Shown: one piece after another, positions 7,339-14,346 of the stretch
Layout of the letters: each line of letters starts with the position of its first letter
Numbering within the stretch: position 1 is the stretch's first letter
Made by a program: the position numbers and the translations under genes
Assembly: GCA_003149835.1 (NCBI GenBank)
Contig: QAMX01000117.1
Location: 1-18,053 of the forward strand
Reading direction: 5' to 3'
Length of the DNA stretch: 18,053 bases
Source of the DNA: Clostridiales bacterium
GTDB taxonomy: Bacteria; Bacillota; Clostridia; Oscillospirales; QAMX01
The notes under the pieces: model-generated
Databases searched by the model: none
Told to the model about the DNA's origin: nothing
Seen by the model: only the letters and a program-made list of their open reading frames with translations

Positions 7339-8196
7339 TTACACGCGCTGCGTCAGCCGCCGTTCAGCGGCTTTGAGCGTATTTTTCAGAAGCATGACCC
7401 GCGTCATCGGGCCGACGCCGCCGGGAGCCGGCGTAATAAACGACGCGCGCTTGGAAACGTTTTCAAAATCGACGTCGCCGGTCAGCTTTCCGTCCTTTTT
7501 GACGTTCATGCCGACGTCGATGACGACTGCGCCGTCCGCCACCATGTCGGCGGTCAAAAACATCTCCCTGCCGACGGCACAGACGATGATGTCGGCGCGC
7601 CGCGTGACCTCGGCAAGCTGCTGCGTCTTGGAATGGCAGATCGTCACCGTGCCGTTTTTGTGGAGCAGCAGCATCGCCTGCGGCTTGCCAACGATGTTGG
7701 AACGACCGATCACCACGCAGTTTTTGCCGCTGACCTCGATATGATATTCGGCCAGCAGCTCCATGACGCCCGCAGGCGTGCAGGGCAGAAAGCTGTAATC
7801 GCCGATCATCACGCGCCCGACGTTTTCGGGGTGGAACGCGTCGACGTCCTTCTTCGGGTCGATGGCCTCGATGACGCGGCGTTCGTCGATGTGCTTTGGC
7901 AGCGGGAGCTGGACGATGATTCCGTCAACGTATGGGTCGGCGTTCAGCTCCGCGAGAACCGCGAGCAGCTCCTCCTCGCTTGTCTGTTCGGGCAGCGCCT
8001 TTTCAATGCTGCGGATTCCGCACTCGGCGCAGTCTTTTTTCTTGTTGTTGACATAGAAGCGCGACGACGGATTGTCCCCGACGATCACCACCGCCAACGC
8101 GGGCACGACGCCGCGCGCCGCAAAATGCCCGACCTTTTCTTTGATCTCCGCGCGCTTTTTTGCGGCAAGCGCCTTGCCGTCCATTAAAACAGCCAT
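7339..8196 (-). CDS. folD: Bifunctional methylenetetrahydrofolate dehydrogenase / cyclohydrolase
   Basis: FolD oxidises 5,10-methylene-THF to methenyl-THF with NADP+ and hydrolyses it to 10-formyl-THF, feeding one-carbon units to purine and formyl-Met synthesis in the cytosol. At 285 residues it is of normal length. Key parts are visible: the catalytic Y48-x3-K52 in SRFYVNNKKK, DGIIVQLPLP, PCTPAGVMELL, the dinucleotide motif VVIGRSNIVGKP, DVGMN and the final TPAPGGVGPMT block. The ATG directly follows the lgt stop (TAA-ATG) and its ribosome site (GAGGAG) lies in the lgt tail, so the two are co-transcribed and probably coupled. A strong terminator follows. Confidence 0.97.
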   Translation of the reverse strand: MAVLMDGKALAAKKRAEIKEKVGHFAARGVVPALAVVIVGDNPSSRFYVNNKKKDCAECGIRSIEKALPEQTSEEELLAVLAELNADPYVDGIIVQLPLPKHIDERRVIEAIDPKKDVDAFHPENVGRVMIGDYSFLPCTPAGVMELLAEYHIEVSGKNCVVIGRSNIVGKPQAMLLLHKNGTVTICHSKTQQLAEVTRRADIIVCAVGREMFLTADMVADGAVVIDVGMNVKKDGKLTGDVDFENVSKRASFITPAPGGVGPMTRVMLLKNTLKAAERRLTQRV

Positions 8197-9216
8197 TTAC
8201 TTCTCCTCTTGGTTGGTATCCTCTGTTGAGGCATTCTCAGCGTCCTCGGCGTCCTCAGCGTCTTTCAGCTCATCTGTCTGTTCTTCCGGCGTTTCCGCAT
8301 CCTCGCCGGCCGTATCCGCCCCGTCGCCGTCTTCGGGGAGCTCCTCCTGTTCGGCGACCGTCTTCTTGGCCTGCTCAACGGCGTTCATCTCCATAATCTC
8401 CTCGTCGGAGAGCAGCTCGATGGTATCGCCCCGGTCGGTAAAGATAAACTTATAAACCAGGAAGCCGAAGGCGACAAGCGCCGAGAGGTAGCCCAAAAGC
8501 TGGGAGACGCGCAGTCCGGTGTCGAACAGCATCAGCGCGTCGCCGCCGCGGATCCCTTCGATAAAGCCCCGGCCGACCCCGTACCAGACCAGATAGGACA
8601 GAAAAGTCTGCCCGTAGAAGCGGCGTTTTTTCGACAGGAAGTGGAGCAGCACGAAGCCGACGAGATTCCAGAGCGATTCATACAGGAAGATCGGATGAAC
8701 CGTCAGGCCCCCGTTGATCGACATGCCCAAAAACCAGTTCTCCACCGTCTGACCGTAAGCCTCGGCGTTGACAAAGTTGCCCCAGCGCCCGATGCATTGG
8801 CCGATCATAAAGCCCAGTATCGCCAAATCAAACAGGTTCAGCACGTTGATTTTTTTGACGCGGCAGTAAATGAACGCGGCGATAGCGCCGAAAATCAGCG
8901 CGCCGTAGATCGCGATACCGCCCTCCCATATCCTGAACACCGAAACCGGATCGTCGGCAAACTGCGACCAGTTGAACACAACGTAGTAAAGCCTGGCGCC
9001 GATGATCGCCGCGGGCGTGGCGATCAGGGTCATGTCGATGAGGTTGTCCTGCAAAATGCCGAATTTCGGCGCCCGTCTGAGACAGTAAAAGACGGCCAGC
9101 GCAAAGCCGACGGCGATAATAATGCCGTACCACTGCACGTTCAGCGAGCCGATGGAAAACGCCGTTTTTTTCAGGGTAAATTCAAGGCCGAGCTCGGGAA
9201 AAGCGACATTGTTCAT
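8197..9216 (-). CDS. lgt: Prolipoprotein diacylglyceryl transferase with acidic C-terminal tail
   Basis: Lgt transfers diacylglycerol from phosphatidylglycerol to the lipobox cysteine of prolipoproteins in the cytoplasmic membrane. The membrane core is complete at about residues 1-262: the signature GRWGNFVNAEAYG (143-155), HPIFLYES (about 174) and YGVGRGFIEGIRGGD (about 212). The segment GGIAIYGALIFG carries Tyr where E. coli has His103, which to my knowledge is common in Clostridia. Unusually, about 78 further residues follow. They are strongly acidic, with DAEDAEDAE repeats encoded by tandem 9-bp units near 8236-8262. The family is usually 250-290 residues long. GGAGG lies eight bases before the ATG. 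folD starts immediately after the stop. Confidence 0.95.
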   Translation of the reverse strand: MNNVAFPELGLEFTLKKTAFSIGSLNVQWYGIIIAVGFALAVFYCLRRAPKFGILQDNLIDMTLIATPAAIIGARLYYVVFNWSQFADDPVSVFRIWEGGIAIYGALIFGAIAAFIYCRVKKINVLNLFDLAILGFMIGQCIGRWGNFVNAEAYGQTVENWFLGMSINGGLTVHPIFLYESLWNLVGFVLLHFLSKKRRFYGQTFLSYLVWYGVGRGFIEGIRGGDALMLFDTGLRVSQLLGYLSALVAFGFLVYKFIFTDRGDTIELLSDEEIMEMNAVEQAKKTVAEQEELPEDGDGADTAGEDAETPEEQTDELKDAEDAEDAENASTEDTNQEEK

Positions 9217-9361
9217 AAAAGTATCCTCCGTTTATCCAGTCTCCGAAGCAATTCAAGCGCCTGAACGCTTTTTCGTTTTTTCGTGGGAAACCCCCGCCGT
9301 TCAGCCGTAAGCTCTGATTGTTCCGCAGGCTGTTTTCATCAGCATGTCCGCGGCGCGGCTC

Positions 9362-9910
9362 TCACTCCGCCGGGTTCAGCAGGCCATAGCACACCAGATC
9401 CTCATAGCGGCCGTCTTTGAAAACGTGCTCCTTCATCGTGCCTTCGTAAACCATGCCGCACTTCTGCATGATCCGGCCCGAAGCGGGATTCGAGGCAAAA
9501 TGACGCGCATAAACGCGGTGCAGACCCTTGCACTGGAACGCAAACTCCACGACCGCGCGGGCGGCCTCCGTAGCGTAGCCGTTGCCCCAGTAGTCTTCGC
9601 CGATCCAGTAGCCCATTTCCGCGTTTCTGTCGCGCGAGTGGCAGAACAGGCCGATACAGCCGTACAGGCAGCCGGCAGCGCCGTCCGTCACGGCGAATTC
9701 GCAGGAGCGGCCGGCGCTGAAATTTTCTTCGTGCGCGGCCATCCATGTGCGGGCGCATTCGACCGTATAGGGGCGGGGCAGGCTCAGAAGCGATCTGTAC
9801 AGACGGTCGTTGGAGCAAAGCTCCGCGACCCGTTCCGCGTCGGCCTCCCGAAACGGCCGCAGCAGCAGTCTGTCGGTAGCAATCGACCGCTTCGCCTCGT
9901 CATACACCAT
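9362..9910 (-). CDS. GNAT family N-acetyltransferase (RimJ/RimL type)
   Basis: A 182-residue acetyltransferase of the GNAT fold using acetyl-CoA. The N-terminal TDRLLLRPFREADAERV is the standard opening of the RimJ/RimL-like subgroup. The acetyl-CoA loop is visible as EMGYWIGEDYWGNGYATEA, and the C-terminal half has the usual N-x-x-S-x-R/x-x-x-K-C-G-M pattern (SNPASGRIMQKCGMVYEGT). Start 9910 is preferred over an in-frame ATG at 9940 because GGGAGG stands nine bases before it. The gene has its own promoter and no evident partner. The acceptor could be a protein N-terminus, an antibiotic or a small metabolite; the sequence does not decide. Confidence 0.88.
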   Translation of the reverse strand: MVYDEAKRSIATDRLLLRPFREADAERVAELCSNDRLYRSLLSLPRPYTVECARTWMAAHEENFSAGRSCEFAVTDGAAGCLYGCIGLFCHSRDRNAEMGYWIGEDYWGNGYATEAARAVVEFAFQCKGLHRVYARHFASNPASGRIMQKCGMVYEGTMKEHVFKDGRYEDLVCYGLLNPAE

Positions 9911-10003
9911 ATCGCTCTGCCTCCCGCCGTGTTGTTTCATACCGCAGAACGCGCGTAGAAATCTTCACAGCCGACGCCCGCGGACGGTATCCCCATATGG
10001 AGT

Positions 10004-10032
10004 ATTATACCATACATTTCCAAAAATGAAAA
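10004..10032 (-). promoter_or_regulatory. Sigma-A promoter of the acetyltransferase gene
   Basis: On the minus strand TTTTCA (10027-10032), a 17-bp spacer and TATAAT (10004-10009), with TGG just before the -10 (extended -10). Predicted start near 9997. It shows that the acetyltransferase is transcribed independently of the fumarase gene above it. Confidence 0.75.
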
Positions 10033-10065
10033 GCATATCAAGATCAATCGCGAAGATTTTACATT

Positions 10066-10914
10066 TCACAAAACCTCCGACGCATGCCGGTTCACATGGC
10101 AGCAGAGGTTGACGGCGACCGGCAGACCCGCGATATGAGTCGCAAACGGCTCAATCGACACGCCGAGCGCCGTCGTCCGCCCGCCCATTCCCTGCGGACC
10201 GACGCCGGTTGCGTTGATCTTTTCCAGAATGCGGCGCTCCATCTCCGCGTAGAGCGGGTCGCCGTTGGCGGAGCCGACCTCTCTGGCGAGCGCGCGCTTC
10301 GCCAGCAGGCACGCTTTTTCCGCCGTTCCCCCGATGCCAACTCCGACGACGACAGGCGGGCAGGGCCGGCCGCCGGCGTCTTTGACGACTCCGGCCACAA
10401 AATCCTCAATTTCCTCCTTGGCCACAGACGGGTTAAACATCCGCAGCGCGCTCATATTTTCACTGCCGAAGCCCTTCGGCATCGCCGTAATCTTCACCCG
10501 ATCGCCTCTGACGATACTGATATGTACGACCGCGGGCGTATTGTCGTGTCCCGGCGTCCGCCGCAGCGGGTCGGCCACGACGGACTTGCGGAAGTATCCG
10601 TTGACATACGCCCTCCGGACGCCCTCGTTGACCGCCTCTTCCGGCAGCATTCCCGTTATATGTACGTCGCTTCCAATTTCCAAAAAAACGACCGCCATAC
10701 CCGTATCCTGACAGATCGGCGTATTGCTTTTCTCCGCGTATTCATAATTCTCGACAAGCACGTTCAGAATTTCCACGGCGTTCTCCGCAGTCTCTCCTCC
10801 GCGCGCATTCAGAAGCGATTCCTTCATGTCCTGCGGCAGGACCGTGTTGGCGCGCAGAAGCAGCCGTTCCACGGCCGCCGCGATGGTTTCGCCGCTGATT
10901 TCCCGGATTTCCAT
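10066..10914 (-). CDS. Class I fumarate hydratase, alpha subunit
   Basis: The alpha subunit (282 residues) of a two-subunit iron-sulphur hydro-lyase, fumarate hydratase or the related L-tartrate dehydratase. The fumarase interconverts fumarate and malate using a [4Fe-4S] cluster. Three cluster cysteines are in the expected places: C68 in TPICQDTG, C185 in GGRPCPP and C271/C272 near the C-terminus. GIGGTAEKACLLAKRAL and GPQGMGGRTTALGV are family blocks. AGGGGGA lies six bases before the ATG. The beta subunit, normally the next gene, is absent here: the downstream gene is an unrelated acetyltransferase with its own promoter. No Fe-S residue is missing, so the subunit looks intact. Substrate choice between fumarate and tartrate is unproven. 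Confidence 0.92.
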   Translation of the reverse strand: MEIREISGETIAAAVERLLLRANTVLPQDMKESLLNARGGETAENAVEILNVLVENYEYAEKSNTPICQDTGMAVVFLEIGSDVHITGMLPEEAVNEGVRRAYVNGYFRKSVVADPLRRTPGHDNTPAVVHISIVRGDRVKITAMPKGFGSENMSALRMFNPSVAKEEIEDFVAGVVKDAGGRPCPPVVVGVGIGGTAEKACLLAKRALAREVGSANGDPLYAEMERRILEKINATGVGPQGMGGRTTALGVSIEPFATHIAGLPVAVNLCCHVNRHASEVL

Positions 10915-10952
10915 GGTAAATCCCCCTATATTTTTTTGTTTTGTCGAAAGGA

Positions 10953-10976
10953 GTCGAATATTTTTTTATATTCGAC
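10953..10976. repeat. Inverted repeat in the fumarase leader
   Basis: Perfect 9-bp arms GTCGAATAT and ATATTCGAC separated by six T (plus strand), ending 39 bp before the fumarase ATG. It could be an operator or an mRNA hairpin with an A-rich loop. A further TTTCGAC follows on the minus strand. No clear minus-strand sigma-A promoter was found near it. Confidence 0.5.
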
Positions 10977-10997
10977 ACAAATTTACATCATTTGCTC

Positions 10998-11026
10998 TTT
11001 ACAAAGCTGATAAAATATGATATCAT
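10998..11026 (+). promoter_or_regulatory. Plus-strand promoter candidate with palindrome over the -10
   Basis: TTTACA (10998-11003), 17-bp spacer and TATCAT (11021-11026) with an extended TGA before it. The -10 lies in a perfect 14-bp palindrome (11015-11028, half site ATATGAT), which could be an operator. Predicted start is near 11033. Confidence 0.5.
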
Positions 11027-11032
11027 ATCATG

Positions 11033-11113
11033 CGTGAGGCAGTTACCAAACGCTCATATCTTTATCCCCAACCCGCTTTGGGTGTGCGCATTTTGCGCAC
11101 ACCCGCTTTTTTT
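11033..11113 (+). ncRNA. Candidate small RNA, about 80 nt
   Basis: The stretch lies between a plus-strand promoter-like sequence and a strong plus-strand terminator. It is the only plus-strand transcription unit suggested anywhere in the window. No reading frame with a ribosome site fits in it. It does not fold as a tRNA and I do not recognise it as 6S, tmRNA or SRP RNA. The 5' half is pyrimidine-rich and A-rich and largely unpaired; the 3' half is the terminator hairpin, an arrangement common in trans-acting small RNAs. Existence is inferred from signals only. Confidence 0.4.
11080..11113 (+). terminator. Rho-independent terminator on the plus strand
   Basis: A perfect 10-bp stem, GGGTGTGCGC with GCGCACACCC around ATTTT, followed by GC and seven T residues. 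The minus-strand reading has no T-run, so it serves plus-strand transcription. Confidence 0.85.
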
Positions 11114-11312
11114 GTTGCGCCGAAAAAAGAGAAGAGAGCGGAAAGAAAGGCTTGCTTGAAAAGAACCGGCTGCGGTGAGGCACCTCGCGTCGCCTCCCGG
11201 CGGCTGTCCGCGCCGCCGGAGGAGCTCCGTCTTCTATGCCCCGCACCGTGATTTTTCAAACAAGCCCCAAGGGCGCGGTCTTTCCTCCCCGCCCTGAACC
11301 GTTTTCCCGAGC
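11114..11312. other. Non-coding remainder of the 398-bp gap
   Basis: No gene or promoter is evident. One GC-rich hairpin stands out, CCTCCCGGCGGC with GCCGCCGGAGG (11193-11222, one bulged base), but without a T-run. It may mark the 3' end of the S1-domain transcript on the minus strand; otherwise I see nothing here. Confidence 0.4.
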
Positions 11313-11741
11313 CTACTGCTTCGTCCGCAGGCGGCGCGGCATCCCGCCTTTTTTCTCAGGCGGGTTTTTCATCGTCGACATTCTGCTCTCGCTGTCCTTC
11401 ATAAAGGCTTTGAGCTTATCCTCAAAGCTGTCCCCGCTCGAAACCGGCGCGGCGCGTCTGGGCGCGCCGGCGGAAACGGGCTGCGGCGCGGTCCTCTGCG
11501 GTTGAGGAGCTGCGGCTTTTTTGATCGAGAGGTTGATTCTCCCGGCTTTATCCGAAGGCAGAATTTTCACTCTGACCTCCTGCCCCTCAGTCAAAAACTG
11601 CCTGATATCGCTGACATAGCTGTCCGCAATCTCCGAAATATGGACAAGACCCGATTTTCCGTCTTCCAGCGCGACGAACGCGCCGAACTTTGTGATGCTT
11701 GTCACCTTACCGCCGACAATCTCACCCTCTGTAAAGCTCAT
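11313..11741 (-). CDS. S1 RNA-binding domain protein (YabR-like)
   Basis: A 142-residue protein with one S1 (OB-fold) RNA-binding domain at about 4-75: GEIVGGKVTSITKFGAFVAL, GLVHISEIADSYVSD and VRVKILPSDKAGRINLSIK. This is followed by an Ala/Pro/Arg-rich linker and a C-terminal stretch, SFEDKLKAFMKDSESRM, then a basic end. The layout matches YabR-type proteins, which lie directly after divIC in Bacillus and Clostridia. The role is probably RNA or ribosome binding and is poorly defined even in model organisms. AAGGAG is about a dozen bases before the ATG, a longer spacing than usual, and no better in-frame start exists. It is the last gene of the yab-type cluster. Confidence 0.9.
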   Translation of the reverse strand: MSFTEGEIVGGKVTSITKFGAFVALEDGKSGLVHISEIADSYVSDIRQFLTEGQEVRVKILPSDKAGRINLSIKKAAAPQPQRTAPQPVSAGAPRRAAPVSSGDSFEDKLKAFMKDSESRMSTMKNPPEKKGGMPRRLRTKQ

Positions 11742-11852
11742 ACAGGACTGATATCTCCTTTGTAACTTTTTCTATATCCTCAGCCGCAAAGCGCCGCTTC
11801 ACAGCCGTCGGTACAAATCGGTTACGGGCGCCTGCCCGGAAAACGCGCTCGT

Positions 11853-12140
11853 CTACTGCCCGTAAATATCGACATACACATGCTCGCCCGGCAGGATATA
11901 CCCCTTCTGCCGCGCCACATTGATGACATACCTGTCTGTAATCCCGCTGTCCACGAGGTCTTCGAGCTCCGCGGTTTTCTGCTGTTCCAGCGCATGCGCC
12001 TCGCGCAGAGCCGCGTATTCGTTTTCAGCGTCGGCTACTTCGGCGCTGAGGGACAAGTAAGAGGCGCAGAGATACAGCGCCACGACGACTGCCGCCGTTT
12101 TCAGCGCAAAGCCCGCCCATTTTGTTCTTTTGTGTTTCAT
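11853..12140 (-). CDS. divIC: Septum formation initiator DivIC/FtsB family
   Basis: A 95-residue bitopic membrane protein: basic N-terminus (MKHKRTKWAG), one transmembrane helix at about 11-31, a short coiled coil (AEVADAENEYAALREAHALEQQKTAELEDLV) and a C-terminal DRYVINVARQKGYILPGEHVYVD, the FtsB/DivIC signature. DivIC works with FtsL and DivIB in the divisome to activate septal wall synthesis. GGAGG lies six bases before the ATG. The position between yabQ and the S1 gene is the same as in Bacillus subtilis. An extended -10 element in the gap above suggests it can be transcribed apart from the sporulation genes. Confidence 0.92.
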   Translation of the reverse strand: MKHKRTKWAGFALKTAAVVVALYLCASYLSLSAEVADAENEYAALREAHALEQQKTAELEDLVDSGITDRYVINVARQKGYILPGEHVYVDIYGQ

Positions 12141-12183
12141 CGCAATCCTCCGGAGTGTTGGGATCCTACACCGCTTGTTGTTA

Positions 12184-12194
12184 ATTATATACCA
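12184..12194 (-). promoter_or_regulatory. Extended -10 promoter candidate for divIC
   Basis: On the minus strand TGGTATATAAT provides an extended -10 (TG-N plus TATATA or TATAAT), but no good -35 is seen. A start near 12179 would give a leader of about 40 nt. A separate promoter would make sense because divIC is needed in growth while yabP-yabQ are sporulation genes in Bacillus. Confidence 0.35.
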
Positions 12195-12200
12195 TACACG

Positions 12201-12596
12201 TCAAAAAAGAAATAGGCTGGGCAAAATTTTCCCGCTCTCGCGCCGTTTTTTTTCGGCGCGGGCCGCCTTTCTCCGTCTTCTTCGCTTCCGGAGCCAATCC
12301 GCCACCCTGCGGCCGACGGCGTCGGAGACGCTTCCCAGCGTCAAGCGCACCGCCACTGCGCCGGCAAATACGGCGAACAGCAGATATCCGTTCATGTCTC
12401 CGCCGTTGACGTAAAGAAAGAACAAAAACGTCGCCGCAGAGGTCACGAGCCAGAAAAACACGTCGCTGGCGGCGGTCAGCCAAAACCGGCCGAGCATCCG
12501 CACGCAGCCGCCGGCTTCATAAAATACGCCGACCACGACGCCCCATACCAGTGAAAACGCAAAGCGGGAGAGCTGATAGAGCGCTTCGTTTTCCAT
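12201..12596 (-). CDS. yabQ: Spore cortex biosynthesis protein YabQ
   Basis: A 131-residue membrane protein with about three to four hydrophobic segments (roughly 10-30, 38-62 and 68-90) and a very basic C-terminal tail (RKRRRRRKAARAEKKRR). The pattern FSLVWGVVVGVFYEAGGCVRM followed by a D-x-x-F-W-L segment matches YabQ, needed for spore cortex formation in Bacillus subtilis. The ATG is two bases after the yabP stop, so translation is coupled; no strong ribosome site of its own is seen. Sequence similarity within the family is low and the call leans on its place between yabP and divIC. Confidence 0.85.
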   Translation of the reverse strand: MENEALYQLSRFAFSLVWGVVVGVFYEAGGCVRMLGRFWLTAASDVFFWLVTSAATFLFFLYVNGGDMNGYLLFAVFAGAVAVRLTLGSVSDAVGRRVADWLRKRRRRRKAARAEKKRRESGKILPSLFLF

Positions 12597-12598
12597 AG

Positions 12599-12880
12599 CT
12601 ATCTCAACAGCCCCGCTAAAAAGCCGCGCTTCTGCTCCCGATCGGTATAGACCAGCCCGTCGACGCGGCCGGTCATCGCCAGCTCACCGCTCTCGGCGTC
12701 AAAGCTCTCGATGTGCAGCCCGCTGCCGCGGATCAGCAGCAGCCCCTGCGCCGTTTTCGCCTCGATCTGCATCTCGTCGAAGCCTGTAACCTCGTATATG
12801 CCGGAGGCCGTCAGCTTTTCGCGCGCCAGCAGCACCACGTTCGACTGTCCGCCCTGTCTGTTTTTTTCCATACGCCGCAC
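12599..12880 (-). CDS. yabP: Sporulation protein YabP
   Basis: A small cytosolic protein of 93 residues matching the YabP/YqfC family: LLAREKLTASGIYEVTGFDEMQIEAKTAQGLLLIRGSGLHIESFDAESGELAMTGRVDGLVY is the usual beta-strand pattern ('V.GFD...I.L.T..G.L.I.G..L.I..L....GEL...G.I..L.Y'). YabP is a sporulation protein of unknown biochemical role. A GTG start at 12880 is favoured because AGGGA lies nine bases upstream; an ATG at 12871 is possible. It sits directly above yabQ with a two-base gap, as in Bacillus. Confidence 0.9.
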   Translation of the reverse strand: MRRMEKNRQGGQSNVVLLAREKLTASGIYEVTGFDEMQIEAKTAQGLLLIRGSGLHIESFDAESGELAMTGRVDGLVYTDREQKRGFLAGLLR

Positions 12881-12941
12881 ACACTCTCTTCCCTATGCTT
12901 CTCCATACCAAAGCATATGCGGCCCGTTGCGCGCGTAGAAC

Positions 12942-13184
12942 TCACTCGACCTGCCGATACATCGCCGAGGCCTCAGCCTTGGTCGCGTGTTCGCTGACGG
13001 ACACGACCTCGACTTTTAGAGGCTTGGTCCCAAAGCCGATCTCGATGACGTCGCCGACCTTGACGGCATAGGAGGCGCGCGCCGCTTTGCCGTTGACCAG
13101 CACCCGCTCGTTGTCGCACGATTCGTTGGCGACGGTTCTTCTTTTAATGAGTCTTGAAACCTTTAAATACTTGTCGAGGCGCAT
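12942..13184 (-). CDS. rqcP: S4-domain protein RqcP (YabO)
   Basis: An 80-residue protein made almost wholly of an S4 RNA-binding domain: MRLDKYLKVSRLIKRRTVANE, then VLVNGKAARASYAVKVGDVIEI. This matches RqcP/YabO, which acts with RqcH in bacterial ribosome-associated quality control, binding 50S-peptidyl-tRNA complexes during C-terminal alanine tailing. AGGAGG lies six bases before the ATG. It follows hup by 17 bases and precedes yabP, the conserved location of yabO. Confidence 0.95.
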   Translation of the reverse strand: MRLDKYLKVSRLIKRRTVANESCDNERVLVNGKAARASYAVKVGDVIEIGFGTKPLKVEVVSVSEHATKAEASAMYRQVE

Positions 13185-13201
13185 AACCGCCCTCCTGTCC
13201 G

Positions 13202-13480
13202 TTAGGATTCCGCAATCTGCTGTTTAAAAGCCGCGCCGGCGCGGAAAGCCGGCTGCTTGACGGCCGGAAGCACCATCTCCTGCTTGGTCAGCGGATTTCT
13301 GGCCACCCGCTTGTTGCGCATTTTGACCTCAAACGTCCCGAAACCGCTCAGAGCTACGCGCTCGCCCCCCGCCAGCGCTTCCTTGACCGAAGCAAGCGTC
13401 GCTGTGATCGCCTTTTCCGCGTCCTTTTTAGACAGACCGGTTTTTTCGGCCACCCTGTTTGTCAAATCAGCTTTGTTCAC
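13202..13480 (-). CDS. hup: HU family DNA-binding protein
   Basis: A 92-residue histone-like HU protein that bends and compacts DNA as a dimer. It starts with NKADLTNRVAEKTGLSKKDAEKA, followed by VALSGFGTFEVKMRNKRVARNPLTKQ (the beta-arm with the DNA-intercalating Pro in RNP) and ends near the usual length. The start is a GTG with GGGAGG seven bases upstream. Its insertion between mazG and rqcP is not found in Bacillus subtilis, but I recall it from Clostridia. Confidence 0.96.
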   Translation of the reverse strand: MNKADLTNRVAEKTGLSKKDAEKAITATLASVKEALAGGERVALSGFGTFEVKMRNKRVARNPLTKQEMVLPAVKQPAFRAGAAFKQQIAES

Positions 13481-13536
13481 CTTAGAGCCTCCCTTTCATC
13501 CATTCGTATCGCCTCATAAAACCGCTCGCCGCGGCG

Positions 13537-14346
13537 TTATTTCGCTTTTTTCTCCCCGTCCTTGGCGTCTTCCCAGAACTTGTCCAGCACCGGCAGGCCC
13601 GCCTCGGCCATGTTGACGCCATCCTTTTCACAGCGCTTTTCTACGGCGCGGAAACGGGCGACAAAACGCTCCGTCGAAGCGCCGAGCGCCTCTTCCGGAT
13701 CAATCCCCATATGCCGCGCGATATTGACGGCGGTAAACAGCACGTCGCCCAGCTCGGCAAACGCGTCGCCCCGGCCCTCGGCGGCCTCGGCAAGCTCCTG
13801 CGTCTCCTCGCGCAGCTTGTCCATCACCGGGGCAACGCCGTCCCAGTCCATGCCCGCGCGCTTGGCGCGGCTCTGTACCTTTTCGGCGCGCATCAGCGCC
13901 GGCAGGCTCTTGGCGACGGCTTCGAGCGATTCGGTATGGGAGGTATGGTTTTTGGTTTTGTTCTTAATCGCTTCCCAGTTTTTCAGCACTTCCTCGGCGC
14001 CGTCGGTCTCCAACTTTAATCCGCCGAAGATGTGCGGATGACGGACGATCAGTTTTTTGCAGATCCCGTCCGCCACATCGTCAAAATCAAAACGCCGTTC
14101 CTCCCGCGCCATCTCGGCGTGGAACACGATTTGCAGCAGCACGTCGCCGAGTTCCTCAATCAGCAGGGCATCGTCTTCCAGATCGATCGCCTCGCAGGCC
14201 TCGTAGACCTCTTCGATAAAATTGCGCCGGATGCTCCGGTGCGTCTGCTCTCTGTCCCACGGGCAGCCGTCCGGCGAGCGCAGGAGCCGCATGATATGCA
14301 GGAGGTCATCGATCGAGTATTTTTCCTTCAACGTAAAATTTACCAT
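13537..14346 (-). CDS. mazG: Nucleoside triphosphate pyrophosphohydrolase MazG
   Basis: MazG hydrolyses (d)NTPs to NMP and pyrophosphate, clearing damaged nucleotides and, in E. coli, affecting ppGpp. At 269 residues it is a two-domain E. coli-type enzyme. The first MazG domain (about 8-107) has LLRSPDGCPWDREQTHRSI, the metal-binding FIEEVYEACEAID and IEELGDVLLQIVFHA, then RHPHIFGG. The second repeats the theme with LREETQELAEA and FAELGDVLFTAVNIARH. The Bacillus homologue YabN carries an extra N-terminal tetrapyrrole-methylase-like domain, which is absent here. GGAG lies seven bases before the ATG. Confidence 0.96.
   Translation of the reverse strand: MVNFTLKEKYSIDDLLHIMRLLRSPDGCPWDREQTHRSIRRNFIEEVYEACEAIDLEDDALLIEELGDVLLQIVFHAEMAREERRFDFDDVADGICKKLIVRHPHIFGGLKLETDGAEEVLKNWEAIKNKTKNHTSHTESLEAVAKSLPALMRAEKVQSRAKRAGMDWDGVAPVMDKLREETQELAEAAEGRGDAFAELGDVLFTAVNIARHMGIDPEEALGASTERFVARFRAVEKRCEKDGVNMAEAGLPVLDKFWEDAKDGEKKAK

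Noticed and set aside
11343..11369. CCCGCC...GGCGGG followed by TTTTT on the plus strand, resembling a terminator
   Set aside because: It lies inside the 3' coding part of the S1-domain gene, which is read on the other strand; the T-run is short and there is no plus-strand gene before it.
12238..12259. CGCGCCG-T8-CGGCGCG hairpin
   Set aside because: It is within the basic-tail coding region of yabQ (Lys/Arg codons) and has no T-run after the stem.
12890..12920. Sigma-E-like sequence (GCATATG, spacer, CATAGGGA) upstream of yabP
   Set aside because: The -10 match is poor, the spacer is long, and the predicted start would lie after the ribosome site of yabP.
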